Assembly: GCA_024637035.1 (NCBI GenBank) | Contig: JAGXFW010000015.1 | Location: 101,910 to 165,909 of the forward strand | Origin: Actinomycetes bacterium | GTDB taxonomy: Bacteria > Actinomycetota > Thermoleophilia > RBG-16-64-13 | Direction: 5' to 3' | Length of the DNA: 64,000 bases | In this document: positions 36,023 to 44,937 of the stretch, in pieces | Layout of the letters: every line of letters begins with the position of its first letter | Position numbering within the stretch: position 1 is the stretch's first letter | Position numbers and translations under genes: made by a program | The notes under the pieces: generated by a model | Told to the model about the DNA's origin: nothing | Seen by the model: only the letters and a program-made list of their open reading frames with translations | Databases searched by the model: none

Positions 36023-36129
36023 GAGCGGCCACCTCTTCGTGAGCCGCCACCGCCGGCCATCGGCTCCTCGCGCGCCTCGCCGCGTCGCCCGAGGCGTATC
36101 GCGACGGTGACAGCGTGGTCGAAGCTCTC

Positions 36130-36360
36130 CTACCGCTCCTCCGCCACGGACACGAACTCGGAAACGGTCAGGTCGGCGGCGCGGATCAAGGCTCTCAAGG
36201 TGCCCTTCGCCACTACGCGGTGATCTGGGACGGAGAGCGTGGCCGAGTGACCATCCTTCACCAGGATCACGTGGCTGCCCTTCTGCCGGGCAACCTCCCA
36301 GCCCAGTGCGACGAAGACTCGAACGACTTCCCTCCCGCTCAAGGTCGGAAGGGGTGGCAT
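36130..36360 (-). CDS. hicA: HicA-type mRNA interferase toxin
   Basis: A 76-residue HicA (YcfA) protein with a double-stranded-RNA-binding-like fold, expected to degrade mRNA when freed from HicB. The family pattern LPTLSGREVVRVFVALGWE, then QKGSHVILVKDG (with the catalytic His in GSH) and a VPDHRVVAKGTLRALIRAA segment are all intact. The ATG at 36360 overlaps the hicB stop (TGATG), so toxin and antitoxin are translated in sequence. A longer in-frame start at 36432 would run into hicB and is rejected. Order is antitoxin first, which is normal for part of the family. Confidence 0.88.
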   Translation of the reverse strand: MPPLPTLSGREVVRVFVALGWEVARQKGSHVILVKDGHSATLSVPDHRVVAKGTLRALIRAADLTVSEFVSVAEER

Positions 36361-36566
36361 CAGAGAGCCACTTCTATTTGTCTGGTCTCGATCGTGAGGG
36401 GCAAGCCGCGCTCGGCGCGGACTTCGAGACACAGGCCGATCGCTTCGCCAATACTCTCAACCGCATCTTCCCTGGTCGAACCTTGACTCACGCATCCGGG
36501 GATCGCAGGGCATTCAGCTACCCATACCCCGTCTTCGTCCCTGTCGACTGTCACAAAGAACTTCAT
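36360..36566 (-). CDS. hicB: HicB-type antitoxin (short form)
   Basis: A 68-residue HicB antitoxin of the short UPF0150 type: MKFFVTVDRDEDGVWVAECP, then AIPGCVSQGSTREDAVESIG and EAIGLCLEVRAERG. It neutralises HicA. There is no C-terminal ribbon-helix-helix or HTH extension, so autoregulation may need another site or the HicAB complex. AAGGAGGG precedes ATG 36566. The pair lies between a decayed SRPBCC gene and a duplicated fragment of the spt 3' end, a region of visible rearrangement. 36567-36728 holds no gene that I can support. Confidence 0.88.
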   Translation of the reverse strand: MKFFVTVDRDEDGVWVAECPAIPGCVSQGSTREDAVESIGEAIGLCLEVRAERGLPLTIETRQIEVAL

Positions 36567-36728
36567 AGCGCTCCCTCCTTCTGCTGCACAATCCCACATA
36601 GCCCCCACGCTGTCCTTTCGGGGCGCACATGACGTTCACACCGTGGCGAGTACCGTGGCACGCCACATCATAATACCCGGACGGAGAGAATCTGAGCGGT
36701 CGTACCGGGGTGCTGCCCAAGGGGCTCT

Positions 36729-36761
36729 GGCCGCCAAGTGGGACTGATCAAGGCGACGTGA
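36729..36761 (+). pseudogene. Duplicated 3' tail of the serine palmitoyltransferase gene
   Basis: A 21-bp stretch at 36729-36749 is identical to 35838-35858, the last codons of the spt-like gene, in the same orientation. Translation in the matching frame gives GRQVGLIKAT and a stop, against GRQVGLIEAG in the intact gene. This is the end of a second, diverged copy or a recombination scar; the two copies bracket the SRPBCC pseudogene and hicBA. Confidence 0.55.
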
Positions 36762-36798
36762 CCCGGGGGGGCGCGGTCCGCCCCTCACGATGCGCCTC

Positions 36799-37410
36799 CT
36801 ACCGACCACCCTCCACGCCCGCTACGGTCGCCACTTCACCCACGAAGACGTACGACATGCCACCTTGCGATTCAGTGGAACCGCGCACGCCGACCGACTC
36901 CAGGAGCCTCTCCAAATCGGTGGGAGTCATGAAGCCCGCCGGCTCTCCGAGCATCCTCTCACCGAGGACCAGCAGCCGCGCGAAGCGTGAGCTGGGGTCG
37001 ATCTCCACAATGACGACTCCTCCGCCGGGCCGCACGACTCGCGACATCTCACGCACTGCGGCCTCGGGCAGATCGAAGTGGTGAAGGGCATCACAGACCA
37101 ATACCGCATCGAAGCTGGAATCGGCGAAGGGCAGCGCGGTCGCGTCAGCGAGTGCTGTCTCCACACCCGAGAAGCGATCGGCGTAGCCCAACATGCGCGC
37201 GCTCGAGTCCGCCACGGTCACCGCACACGGTACGGTCTCCGCGAGAAGACCGGCCAACCTGCCGGTGCCGCCACCCAGATCCAGCAGGCGCCCGTGTGGC
37301 CCCAGATACGGACGGAGCATCCCGGCGAGCGCTTCGGCATCTTCATCACTCCAACGCTTGGCCGCATGCGCGAACAACGGTGCGCCCCACTTGAAGATCG
37401 CGCCAGGCAC
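36799..37410 (-). CDS. Class I SAM-dependent methyltransferase
   Basis: A 203-residue Methyltransf_11-type protein. Motif I LLDLGGGTGRLAGLLA lies near residue 42, the acidic motif II VTVADSS near 65, ALADATALPFADSSFD near 85 and CDALHHF near 108. The methyl acceptor is unknown. GTG 37410 has GGAAGGGAGG upstream. It lies 32 bp after the radical SAM gene 37443 and on the same strand, so the two are probably an operon. Their position beside the sphingoid genes and an exporter hints at lipid or natural-product modification, which is inference only. Confidence 0.82.
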   Translation of the reverse strand: MPGAIFKWGAPLFAHAAKRWSDEDAEALAGMLRPYLGPHGRLLDLGGGTGRLAGLLAETVPCAVTVADSSARMLGYADRFSGVETALADATALPFADSSFDAVLVCDALHHFDLPEAAVREMSRVVRPGGGVVIVEIDPSSRFARLLVLGERMLGEPAGFMTPTDLERLLESVGVRGSTESQGGMSYVFVGEVATVAGVEGGR

Positions 37411-37442
37411 AGGCCTCCCTTCCGCATCCCGCCTGAGGAGGC

Positions 37443-38795
37443 CTAGACCATCGGCGTCTTGGCGACTGTGGCCTTACCCTTGCCGTTGGACCCGGAGACC
37501 GCCTCCACCGCCTGGGCGGCATCGTCGGAACCCAGCGCCACCTCCGCCAGCGCCACCTCCGCCGGCGCCACTTCCACTGGCTGTTCCTCCTTCACGCCGA
37601 ACGTGACGAAGGCGCCGAACTTCTCCAACTCGTCCACCCGACAACTCCAGACCAAGCGGCCCTTGTACGGCAGGATGTCGGGGCAACCGTCGCACATGCT
37701 CTGGCGGCCGTCGGGGAGCACGTCGCAGGGCTGGATGATGGTGAGAGCCTGCAGCCGCAGCGGGGCGAACCAATCGCGCGGGGATCTCAGCAGGTTCCAG
37801 AAACCCCGGGCCACGCTCTTGTCGATCAGGGACACCGGCAGCAGCGCGCGGGCACGGCGCATGAGCACCGGTCTCGCGTAGGCGATGTAGGTGCCGAACC
37901 AGCGATGGTGCACCGTCTGCACGCGCTCCATCATCTTGGCGTCCCAGCTGCCGAACATCCGTCTCGAATTGCCCATGCGCACTCCGATGAGCCACTTGAA
38001 TGCGGTGGGGTCCTCGGTGCCGTTCAGGTAGCCGGAGGGCTGGAACTCAGGGTACGACCGGCGAATCTGATCCACCGCCTCCTGAGCCAGGATATCCCGG
38101 GGAACCTCCTTGGTATCCAGCTGGTACACGAGTTCCTCGACGTCCACCTTCTCGCCACATACGAACCCGTCGAATCTGGACTTCGGTCGAACGGAACGGA
38201 AAAGGATGAAGACCATGGTGTTGACGATGTTGATGTGTTCTTGCGCCCAATCGGTGAGCATGGGCACCTGGTCGAGCGTATCGGGATAGATGGTGGCGTT
38301 GAACGAGCAGGCTATGCGACCCTTACCGTACTCCGCGACGGTACTGGCCAGCCGAAGGCGCAGTTCGTTCAGTTCTCTCTCGGTCTTGTCGGGCCAGCCG
38401 GGGCGATTCTGGTGCGAGTCCACGTGGAAGGTGAACGCCACGAGCCCGGCGTCGAGCAGCTTGGTTACCAACTCGGGGGTGAGTGCCTGCCCGTTGGTGT
38501 TGAGGATGGGCTTCCACCCCTGCTCCGAGATGTACCGCACCAGTTCGACGATGTGCGGATAGATGAGCGGTTCGCCGCCGGCGATGGAGATGCCGTCGGA
38601 CGTGCGCAACCTCTTGACCGTCTCGAGCTCCTCCTTGACCACGTCGAGCGGCTTGTGACCGGCCGGGTCGTTCTCGCGATAGCAGCCTTCGCAGTAGAGG
38701 TTGCACTTGGTGGTGGGCTCCAGCCAGGTGATGGCGTTGTCGGCCAGGTTCCACGGCAAACGGTACAGCGCACGGTGATCGACCGTCGCGGACAC
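37443..38795 (-). CDS. Radical SAM protein of unknown function
   Basis: A 450-residue radical SAM enzyme. CxxxCxxC is TKCNLYCEGC near residue 31, followed by IAGGEPLIYP. A C-terminal group of cysteines (QPCDVLPDG, MCDGCPDIL, WSCRVDELE) could hold an auxiliary cluster. The last 55 residues are low-complexity Ala/Val/Glu (VAPAEVALAEVALG) ending in SGSNGKGKATVAK. AAGGAG lies five bases before GTG 38795. The middle part (200-330) is not like a standard SPASM protein, and no short peptide gene is next to it, so a small-molecule or lipid substrate seems as likely as a peptide. It is followed by a methyltransferase gene. Confidence 0.78.
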   Translation of the reverse strand: MSATVDHRALYRLPWNLADNAITWLEPTTKCNLYCEGCYRENDPAGHKPLDVVKEELETVKRLRTSDGISIAGGEPLIYPHIVELVRYISEQGWKPILNTNGQALTPELVTKLLDAGLVAFTFHVDSHQNRPGWPDKTERELNELRLRLASTVAEYGKGRIACSFNATIYPDTLDQVPMLTDWAQEHINIVNTMVFILFRSVRPKSRFDGFVCGEKVDVEELVYQLDTKEVPRDILAQEAVDQIRRSYPEFQPSGYLNGTEDPTAFKWLIGVRMGNSRRMFGSWDAKMMERVQTVHHRWFGTYIAYARPVLMRRARALLPVSLIDKSVARGFWNLLRSPRDWFAPLRLQALTIIQPCDVLPDGRQSMCDGCPDILPYKGRLVWSCRVDELEKFGAFVTFGVKEEQPVEVAPAEVALAEVALGSDDAAQAVEAVSGSNGKGKATVAKTPMV

Positions 38796-39010
38796 GGTGC
38801 TCCTTCCTTTGGACCGGCGGACGAACGTGAAGAGACCGTCGGGATATGGACGATGCTACTACCGTAGGGTGGGAGAAGGCAAACGCCGAAGCGATTGCCC
38901 GGCTCATCCACCTGTGGGATGAGGAGGAGAATCAGGTACCCTCTTTGGGACGTGCAGCGGAGCGAAGCGCGGGAACCGTCAAGCGCGGACCGGAGACGAC
39001 AGACCGACCT

Positions 39011-40720
39011 ATGAGAACCGATCACGCACGCACACCCGCCCTCGTGGCCGAGGACCTGGTCAAGGTCTACGCCGGTGGCACGCGAGCCCTCGACGGTCTC
39101 CGCCTCGTCATCCCCCAAGGCTCCTTCTTCGGGCTCATCGGGCCCAACGGAGCCGGCAAGACCACTCTTATCGGGGCTGCTGCGGGCCTTGTCACGATCC
39201 CCAGCGGACATCTTCGGGTCTTCGGACGCGACGTGGTGAGTGACTCCAGCGCCGCGCGCCAGCTGCTCGGATTGGCCCCCCAAGAGGTGCACCTCGACCG
39301 GTTCCTGACCACGCGGGAGGGACTCGTCTACCACGGACGCTACTTCGGTATGACGAAGAAGGAAGCCCAGGCCCGCGCCACCGAGTTGCTGGCTGTCTTC
39401 GATCTCTCCGACAAGGCCGGGGTGCGTCCCAACCGGCTATCGGGCGGGATGCGCCGGCGTCTGCTGATCGCCCGGGCGCTCATGCACCGTCCACGCCTCG
39501 TCGTGCTCGATGAGCCGACCGCCGGCGTCGATCTTGAGCTGAGGAACGAGCTGTGGCGCTACCTTCGCCGACTCCATCAGGAGGAAGACGCCACCATCCT
39601 CCTGACCACACACTACATCGAGGAGGCAGAGACTCTGTGCGAGCGTATCGCGTTCATCCGGGGGGGCCGTATCGTCGCGGAGGGGAGCCCGGCGGAGCTG
39701 CGAGCCGAGTATCACGGGAGGCGACTCGAAGACGTCTACTACACACTGATGGGTCGGGCGGCGGGCTCCGGCTCCACGTCGGCGACGCCCGAGGCCGGCT
39801 TGGAGATCGACGCCTGTCTGACGACTGAAGCCTGCCAGACGGCGGACATCGGGCACGAACCGCCCGTACCACGCAGCCTCAGCCTGGAAGAGAACCCGTC
39901 CCAGGACGCGATCGAATCGGGCCGAGGCCCGGAGACCATAGTGGTGCGCGACCCCGTCCTGGTGCAGCGGCGAGGAACCGTCGCCCTGGCCGGGCGAGAA
40001 GTACGGCGCGTGCTCAGCCTCTGGACGCAGACGATCCTTCCGCCGGTCCTCATGGCCCTTCTCTATCTGCTCGTCTTCGGAGGTGCCCTGGGAGCGCGGG
40101 TTCGCCAACTGGAGGGAGTCGACTACCTGAGCTTCATCTTCCCCGGCCTGGTTGTGATGACGGTCGCGGGGCAGGCGTTCGCCAACAGCGCGACGAGCCT
40201 GTTCCAGGCCAAGTACGAGGGCCACATCGAGGACGTGCTCAGCAGCCCGATCGCCGCGTGGCGCATGACACTGGCATACATGGTGGGCGGGCTGGTGCGC
40301 TCGGGCATCGCGGCGACAGTGCTCATCGTGATCGCCGCCCCGTTCACCGACCCGATCCACGAGCCGCTCCTGGCGCTGACGAGCCTCGTGCTGACGGGAG
40401 TGCTCTTCGCCGCATTGGGCGTCGTCACGGGCATCTGGGCGGAGACCTTCGATCAGTTCTCGTTCGTGGCCAACTTGGTCATCGCCCCGCTCGCCCTCGT
40501 GGCCGGGGTGTTCTACTCGGTGAGCGCGCTGTCCGGCATCTGGGGGTTCCTCACCCGTCTCGACCCCATCTTCTACCTGGTTGCCGCGGCACGCGGCGGG
40601 TTCGTGGGGCTCGACGAGGCGCCGGTGGCCCTTTCGCTCGTGGTCGGCGCGGCCGTGGGTGTGGGCCTCATCTCCCTGGGCACGTGGATGCTGGCGCGAG
40701 GTTGGCGTCTGAAACCATAG
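39011..40720 (+). CDS. Fused ABC-2 exporter: ATPase and permease in one chain
   Basis: A 569-residue half or full exporter. The N-terminal ABC domain (about 10-245) has Walker A GPNGAGKTT, the signature LSGGMRRR, Walker B RLVVLDEPT and an H-loop (LLTTHY). After a variable linker, an ABC-2 membrane domain with six helices (about 325-565) follows. ATPase and permease of this DrrAB/NodIJ-like class are usually separate genes. ATG 39011 starts just before the ABC fold; an in-frame ATG at 38846 would add 55 residues with no recognised domain and no Shine-Dalgarno. The exported compound is unknown. The gene diverges from the radical SAM/methyltransferase pair. Confidence 0.82.
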   Translation: MRTDHARTPALVAEDLVKVYAGGTRALDGLRLVIPQGSFFGLIGPNGAGKTTLIGAAAGLVTIPSGHLRVFGRDVVSDSSAARQLLGLAPQEVHLDRFLTTREGLVYHGRYFGMTKKEAQARATELLAVFDLSDKAGVRPNRLSGGMRRRLLIARALMHRPRLVVLDEPTAGVDLELRNELWRYLRRLHQEEDATILLTTHYIEEAETLCERIAFIRGGRIVAEGSPAELRAEYHGRRLEDVYYTLMGRAAGSGSTSATPEAGLEIDACLTTEACQTADIGHEPPVPRSLSLEENPSQDAIESGRGPETIVVRDPVLVQRRGTVALAGREVRRVLSLWTQTILPPVLMALLYLLVFGGALGARVRQLEGVDYLSFIFPGLVVMTVAGQAFANSATSLFQAKYEGHIEDVLSSPIAAWRMTLAYMVGGLVRSGIAATVLIVIAAPFTDPIHEPLLALTSLVLTGVLFAALGVVTGIWAETFDQFSFVANLVIAPLALVAGVFYSVSALSGIWGFLTRLDPIFYLVAAARGGFVGLDEAPVALSLVVGAAVGVGLISLGTWMLARGWRLKP

Positions 40721-40774
40721 AGACGACCGCGCGCGCTACGTGACCCCGGTCGGAACCGGAACGACAAAGTGGGC

Positions 40775-40780
40775 TAGAAT
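40775..40780 (+). promoter_or_regulatory. -10 element of an apparently leaderless MFS transcript
   Basis: TAGAAT ends six bases before the ATG at 40787, putting the likely transcription start on or beside the start codon. No Shine-Dalgarno is present. Confidence 0.45.
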
Positions 40781-40786
40781 CGTTGG

Positions 40787-42055
40787 ATGCCCCCCTTGGA
40801 ACACCAGTCCCGCATGGCGTCGCAACAGGCGTCGACTCAAGCTCCGGGCGGCGGCGAAGCTGCGGGCAGGCAAGGCGAAGAACGTCCCCCCCGGGTGGCC
40901 CCCCTCTGGACCCGTGGCTTCGTGATGCTCATGCTCTACAACCTGTTCTTCTTCTTGGGATTCCAACTGCTCTCCACCACTCTTCCCGTGTATGCCGTGC
41001 GCCTCGGTGGAGACGCGAGTTCCGCCGGGCTGGTGGTAGGGTTCTTCACACTGGCGGCCGTGCTGGTGCGGCCGGTGACCGGCTGGGCACTCGACGCATA
41101 CGGGCGGTACGCTCTCCTGGCACTCGGCACCGTGCTCACCCTCGCGGTGATCATCGGTCACGAATGGGTCGCAGCGATCCCCCTGCTCCTGGCTCTTCGC
41201 TTCGCCCACGGGGCCACATTCGCGGTGGCCACCACCTCAGGCGGCACTATGGCATCCGACCTCATCCCGCGAGCGCGACTCGGCGAGGGCATGGGGTTCT
41301 TCTCGCAGGCGATGACCCTGCCCATGGCGGTAGGCCCGGTGGTGGGCCTGGCGCTCATCGCCAGCGGCGACTTCACCTGGCTGTTCCTGCTGGCGGGGGC
41401 GCTCACGGCGGTATCCCTGGCGCTTCTGCTCGGACTCCGCGTGCCGATACACGAACGGTCTCGCAGGCCCTTCGGTCTACGAGCCCTCTACGAGCGCTCG
41501 GCGATGTTCCCGGCGGCGCTCGGGCTGCTGGTCACCATGACCTACGGGCCGGTGATCTCCTTCATAGCCCTGCTCGGTGAGGAACGGAGCATCACCAACG
41601 TAGGGTTGTTCTTCACCGTCTACGCGGTAACGCAGACCCTCATCAGGCCCGTGAGCGGACGACTCGCCGATCGCCGGGGGTACGAGAGGACGGCGGCGGG
41701 GGGTCTGGTCGTGATCGCAGCTGCTGTGGTGACGATCGCCCTCTCGCACTCACTCTGGGGCATATTGGCGGCGGCGATGCTGTACGGAGTGGGGTTCGGC
41801 ACGGCTCAGCCGAGTCTGAACGCGCTGGCGGTGAACCGAGTGCCTCCCGAACGCCGGGGAGCGGCCACCGCCGCCTTCTTCACCGCGTTCGACCTGGGGA
41901 TCGCCATCGGGTCCATCGGCGGCGGCCTCATCGCGGCGGCCTTCTCCCTGAGCACGGTGTTCCTGGCTTCGGCCGTCCCGGTGACGCTGGGCGCGGCTCT
42001 ACTGGTCGCGCGCGACCTGCGGCTCAGAAAGATGGTGCCACGGCAGGCGGCTTGA
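40787..42055 (+). CDS. MFS transporter
   Basis: A 422-residue secondary transporter with twelve predicted helices. The loop 2-3 motif appears as GWALDAYGRYALL and its repeat in the second half as GRLADRRGYERTA. The N-terminal 35 residues are hydrophilic. Similar MFS proteins export drugs or small metabolites; the substrate is not predictable. The ATG lies next to a -10-like TAGAAT with no Shine-Dalgarno, so the mRNA may be leaderless. Its 3' end overlaps the convergent histidine kinase gene by 32 bp. Confidence 0.85.
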   Translation: MPPLEHQSRMASQQASTQAPGGGEAAGRQGEERPPRVAPLWTRGFVMLMLYNLFFFLGFQLLSTTLPVYAVRLGGDASSAGLVVGFFTLAAVLVRPVTGWALDAYGRYALLALGTVLTLAVIIGHEWVAAIPLLLALRFAHGATFAVATTSGGTMASDLIPRARLGEGMGFFSQAMTLPMAVGPVVGLALIASGDFTWLFLLAGALTAVSLALLLGLRVPIHERSRRPFGLRALYERSAMFPAALGLLVTMTYGPVISFIALLGEERSITNVGLFFTVYAVTQTLIRPVSGRLADRRGYERTAAGGLVVIAAAVVTIALSHSLWGILAAAMLYGVGFGTAQPSLNALAVNRVPPERRGAATAAFFTAFDLGIAIGSIGGGLIAAAFSLSTVFLASAVPVTLGAALLVARDLRLRKMVPRQAA

Positions 42056-44636
42056 CGCGCAGATCGGCGCAGTTGGGAGACCGCACGCTGGACTCGTCCA
42101 ATACCTGGCGCACCGTACGGGTGAGCGCATCCGCGGTGAACGGCTTCTCCAGAAGGACCACCTCGGAATCCAAGTGGCCGTCGTGGAATATGACGTCCCG
42201 CGTGTACCCGGACATATAGAGTGTCCTCGCTGGCCGGTTGTCGCCCGCGCCCAACTTCAGCGCCAACTCCCGACCGCTCATGCCCGGCATGATCACGTCG
42301 GTGAGCAGCAGATCGACGCGAGGTGCGCCATCCCGCTCGAGGAGCGCGATGGCCTCCTCCGGAGCCGATGCAGCCAGTACGGAGTAGCCCTGCTTCACCA
42401 GGATGCGAACAACCAGTGAGCGTACGCGGGGCTCATCCTCGACAACGAGGATGGTCTCGGGCCCACGGAGGTCGCGCGAGGAGATCTCCTCTACGGGCCG
42501 ATCCGGCCAGTCGACCGGGTCTCGCCTGAGATCCAGATAGATATCGACGGTAGTGCCCTGCCCAGGCTCGCTGCGCACCCAGATAGTCCCACCCGACTGC
42601 TTCACTATGCCGTAGCAGGTGGCCAACCCCAAGCCGGTGCCCTGTTCCTTGGTGGTGAAGAAGGGTTCCAGGATGTGACTTAGGACCTCACGGTCCATTC
42701 CGTGCCCGTTGTCGGATACGGTCAACACTGCGTGAGGACCGGAGTGCGCCCCGGGGTGGGAGGCGACGAACGCGTCGTCGAGTTCCACCTCGGCCGTCCT
42801 CACGGTTATCGTCCCCCCCTGGGGCATCGCGTCGCGGGCGTTTATCACCAGATTCAGAACGACCTGCCCCAGTTGGTGGGGGTCGGCCATGACCGGTCCA
42901 ACCGTAGGATCTGGCTGATACGAGAACTCCACCAGATCGCCGATGGTACGCTCAAGCAGCCCGGCCATGCTGGAGATCAGCTGGTCGAGGCGGAACACCC
43001 GGGGCGCAAGTGGCTGGCGGCGAGAGAAGGCGAGGAGTTTGCCGGTGAGCTCGGCGGCCCGCTCGGCGGCGGCGCGAATCTCGTCCAGGTCGGCTCGTGC
43101 CGAGGACACCATCCCTGTAGCCAAGGACTCCCGGGCCAAGTCGGCAGTGCCCAGAATGGTCTGGAGCAGATTGTTGAAGTCGTGGGCGATGCCGCCCGCA
43201 AGTTGGCCGACGGCTTCGAGCTTCTGGGACTGCAGGAGCTGGGTCTGGGCTTCGACCAGGGACTCCTCCAGGGCCTTCTGCGCACTGATATCCTCGATGA
43301 CGCCCATGACGTAGACGGGCGCACCATCGGGGTCATGGACGAGCGACGCGGTCAGACGGGTCCACACGAACGAACCATCCTTCCGGATGTAGCGTCGCTC
43401 CGTGGCATAGGAGTCGATCTCGCCGGAGCGCAGAGCGGCAAGCGAGATCTGCCGATGTTCCCTGTCCTCGTGGTGGGTGAGTTCGGCCATGCTCTTCCCT
43501 ACGAGTTCTTCTCTCGAGTAGCCGAGGAGTTCGCAGAACTTCTCGTTCACGCGTATGAGGCGGCCGTCGAAATCAGCATGGCCCACGCCCACCGCCGCTT
43601 GTTCGAAGGTGGCCCGGAAGCGCTCCTCGCTCGCGAGGACCTCGGCGGCGGCCCGGCCAAGCGCGGCCGACTCGATCCGAGCGTGGTCCGCAAGCCGACG
43701 AAGAACACGCAGGTTTTGCACGAGCCCTGCGGTCAACAGAAGGCCGACCATCAGGCCGGCAACCGCCAACAGCCCGCCGTCCCACGAGTGGAGAAGCCCA
43801 CGGCCGAAGCCTCCCGGCGTCATCGCATCGAGACGCCACATCCTGTCGCCGGCCAACAGGGTGGCGGCGGATGCATCGGAGGTCTCACCCGATAGATGGT
43901 CGGCCGGATCTTGGGGAGCGCGCGAGCCGTCGCTTCCTATGTGCACGGACGCCAGGAGCTCGCCACCGGCGGCAGCTTCAGTATCGACCAGATGGTAGTC
44001 GAAGCCCGGCTCCTGCTCAGAGAAGACCGTCTCCTCCAGCAGCACGTCGGGGTCGATCAGCGCGACCATCGCAGTCGAAGCTCCGCCAGCGTGGAGCTGC
44101 CCCAGCAGAGGGTCCGCCGGGTAGACAGGTTGGGCCGCCAAGACTGCCGTGTCGGCGGTCGACCGGCCGTCTATTTGAAGCGCCGCACTGACCGCGGTCT
44201 CACCACTGGCGAATGCAGCCTCCAGCGTGCGGGCGATGTCGCCACTCTCGAGGTCGAGATCGCGCAGGTAACGGGGATCGGATGACTCGGCGTACTTCAC
44301 CACCAACGAGGGGGCGGTCTGATTCCCGTCCGCCCTCCCCTCCACAAGTGCCACGGCCATGATGGCTGGATGGTTGTCGAACAGAGTGTTGGTCAATGTG
44401 CGGAAATCCTCGGCGTCGGCGCTGCCACTCGCCACCATGAACTCGCCGATGTGTTCCACGTCCCGATACGCGTCGTGAAAGGCTTCCTCAAGAACCGCGG
44501 CGTGCTCGCCGGCGTGACGCTCGGACTTCGCTCGGAGCTCCGTGGCCACCCACAATTGCACGGCCATCGCAAGAGCCAGGGAGAGGGCAACTCCGATCAG
44601 AGCTGCAACGACCGGAACGTAGCGGTTGTCACCCAT
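42024..44636 (-). CDS. Hybrid sensor histidine kinase with PAS and receiver domains
   Basis: An 870-residue membrane kinase. TM1 (residues 7-28) and TM2 (about 280-305) flank a 250-residue external sensor region. A PAS/PAC domain (about 345-470; FEQAAVGVGHADFDGRLIRV) follows, then HisKA with phospho-His in GGIAHDFNNLLQ, then a HATPase (NLVINARDAMPQGG, DNGHGMD, GTGLGLA) and a C-terminal receiver with phospho-Asp in LLLTDVIMPGMSG. ATG 44636 has AAGGAG ten bases upstream; the longer frame start at 44708 is rejected. No partner regulator with an output domain is adjacent. The ligand is unknown. It is divergent from the MFS gene at 44938. Confidence 0.88.
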   Translation of the reverse strand: MGDNRYVPVVAALIGVALSLALAMAVQLWVATELRAKSERHAGEHAAVLEEAFHDAYRDVEHIGEFMVASGSADAEDFRTLTNTLFDNHPAIMAVALVEGRADGNQTAPSLVVKYAESSDPRYLRDLDLESGDIARTLEAAFASGETAVSAALQIDGRSTADTAVLAAQPVYPADPLLGQLHAGGASTAMVALIDPDVLLEETVFSEQEPGFDYHLVDTEAAAGGELLASVHIGSDGSRAPQDPADHLSGETSDASAATLLAGDRMWRLDAMTPGGFGRGLLHSWDGGLLAVAGLMVGLLLTAGLVQNLRVLRRLADHARIESAALGRAAAEVLASEERFRATFEQAAVGVGHADFDGRLIRVNEKFCELLGYSREELVGKSMAELTHHEDREHRQISLAALRSGEIDSYATERRYIRKDGSFVWTRLTASLVHDPDGAPVYVMGVIEDISAQKALEESLVEAQTQLLQSQKLEAVGQLAGGIAHDFNNLLQTILGTADLARESLATGMVSSARADLDEIRAAAERAAELTGKLLAFSRRQPLAPRVFRLDQLISSMAGLLERTIGDLVEFSYQPDPTVGPVMADPHQLGQVVLNLVINARDAMPQGGTITVRTAEVELDDAFVASHPGAHSGPHAVLTVSDNGHGMDREVLSHILEPFFTTKEQGTGLGLATCYGIVKQSGGTIWVRSEPGQGTTVDIYLDLRRDPVDWPDRPVEEISSRDLRGPETILVVEDEPRVRSLVVRILVKQGYSVLAASAPEEAIALLERDGAPRVDLLLTDVIMPGMSGRELALKLGAGDNRPARTLYMSGYTRDVIFHDGHLDSEVVLLEKPFTADALTRTVRQVLDESSVRSPNCADLRVKPPAVAPSF

Positions 44637-44937
44637 GTGCAAACGGCTCCTTGAAGCGCATCGGGACGCTGTGCACCGTAGCGGTGGCCAGCGCAGTCGG
44701 CTCCTCAAAGGGGGTTGTCGGCATGCATCACGCCCAGCCGAGATGAGATGCTTTCCTCAATGCAGCGTGGGCCTCACGGGCTCGCGGAATCCTGCCGGAG
44801 ACAGCTGGGCGCAGGTTCGCCGCCGGCCGGCGCGCTGCACGCGCCTTCAGCGCACGATACGATAGCTGCGACTGTCACTAATCCCGCGCTCCCGGGGGTC
44901 GGACGAGGGAGGCGGGCGCCGCGAAAGACGGGGGGCC

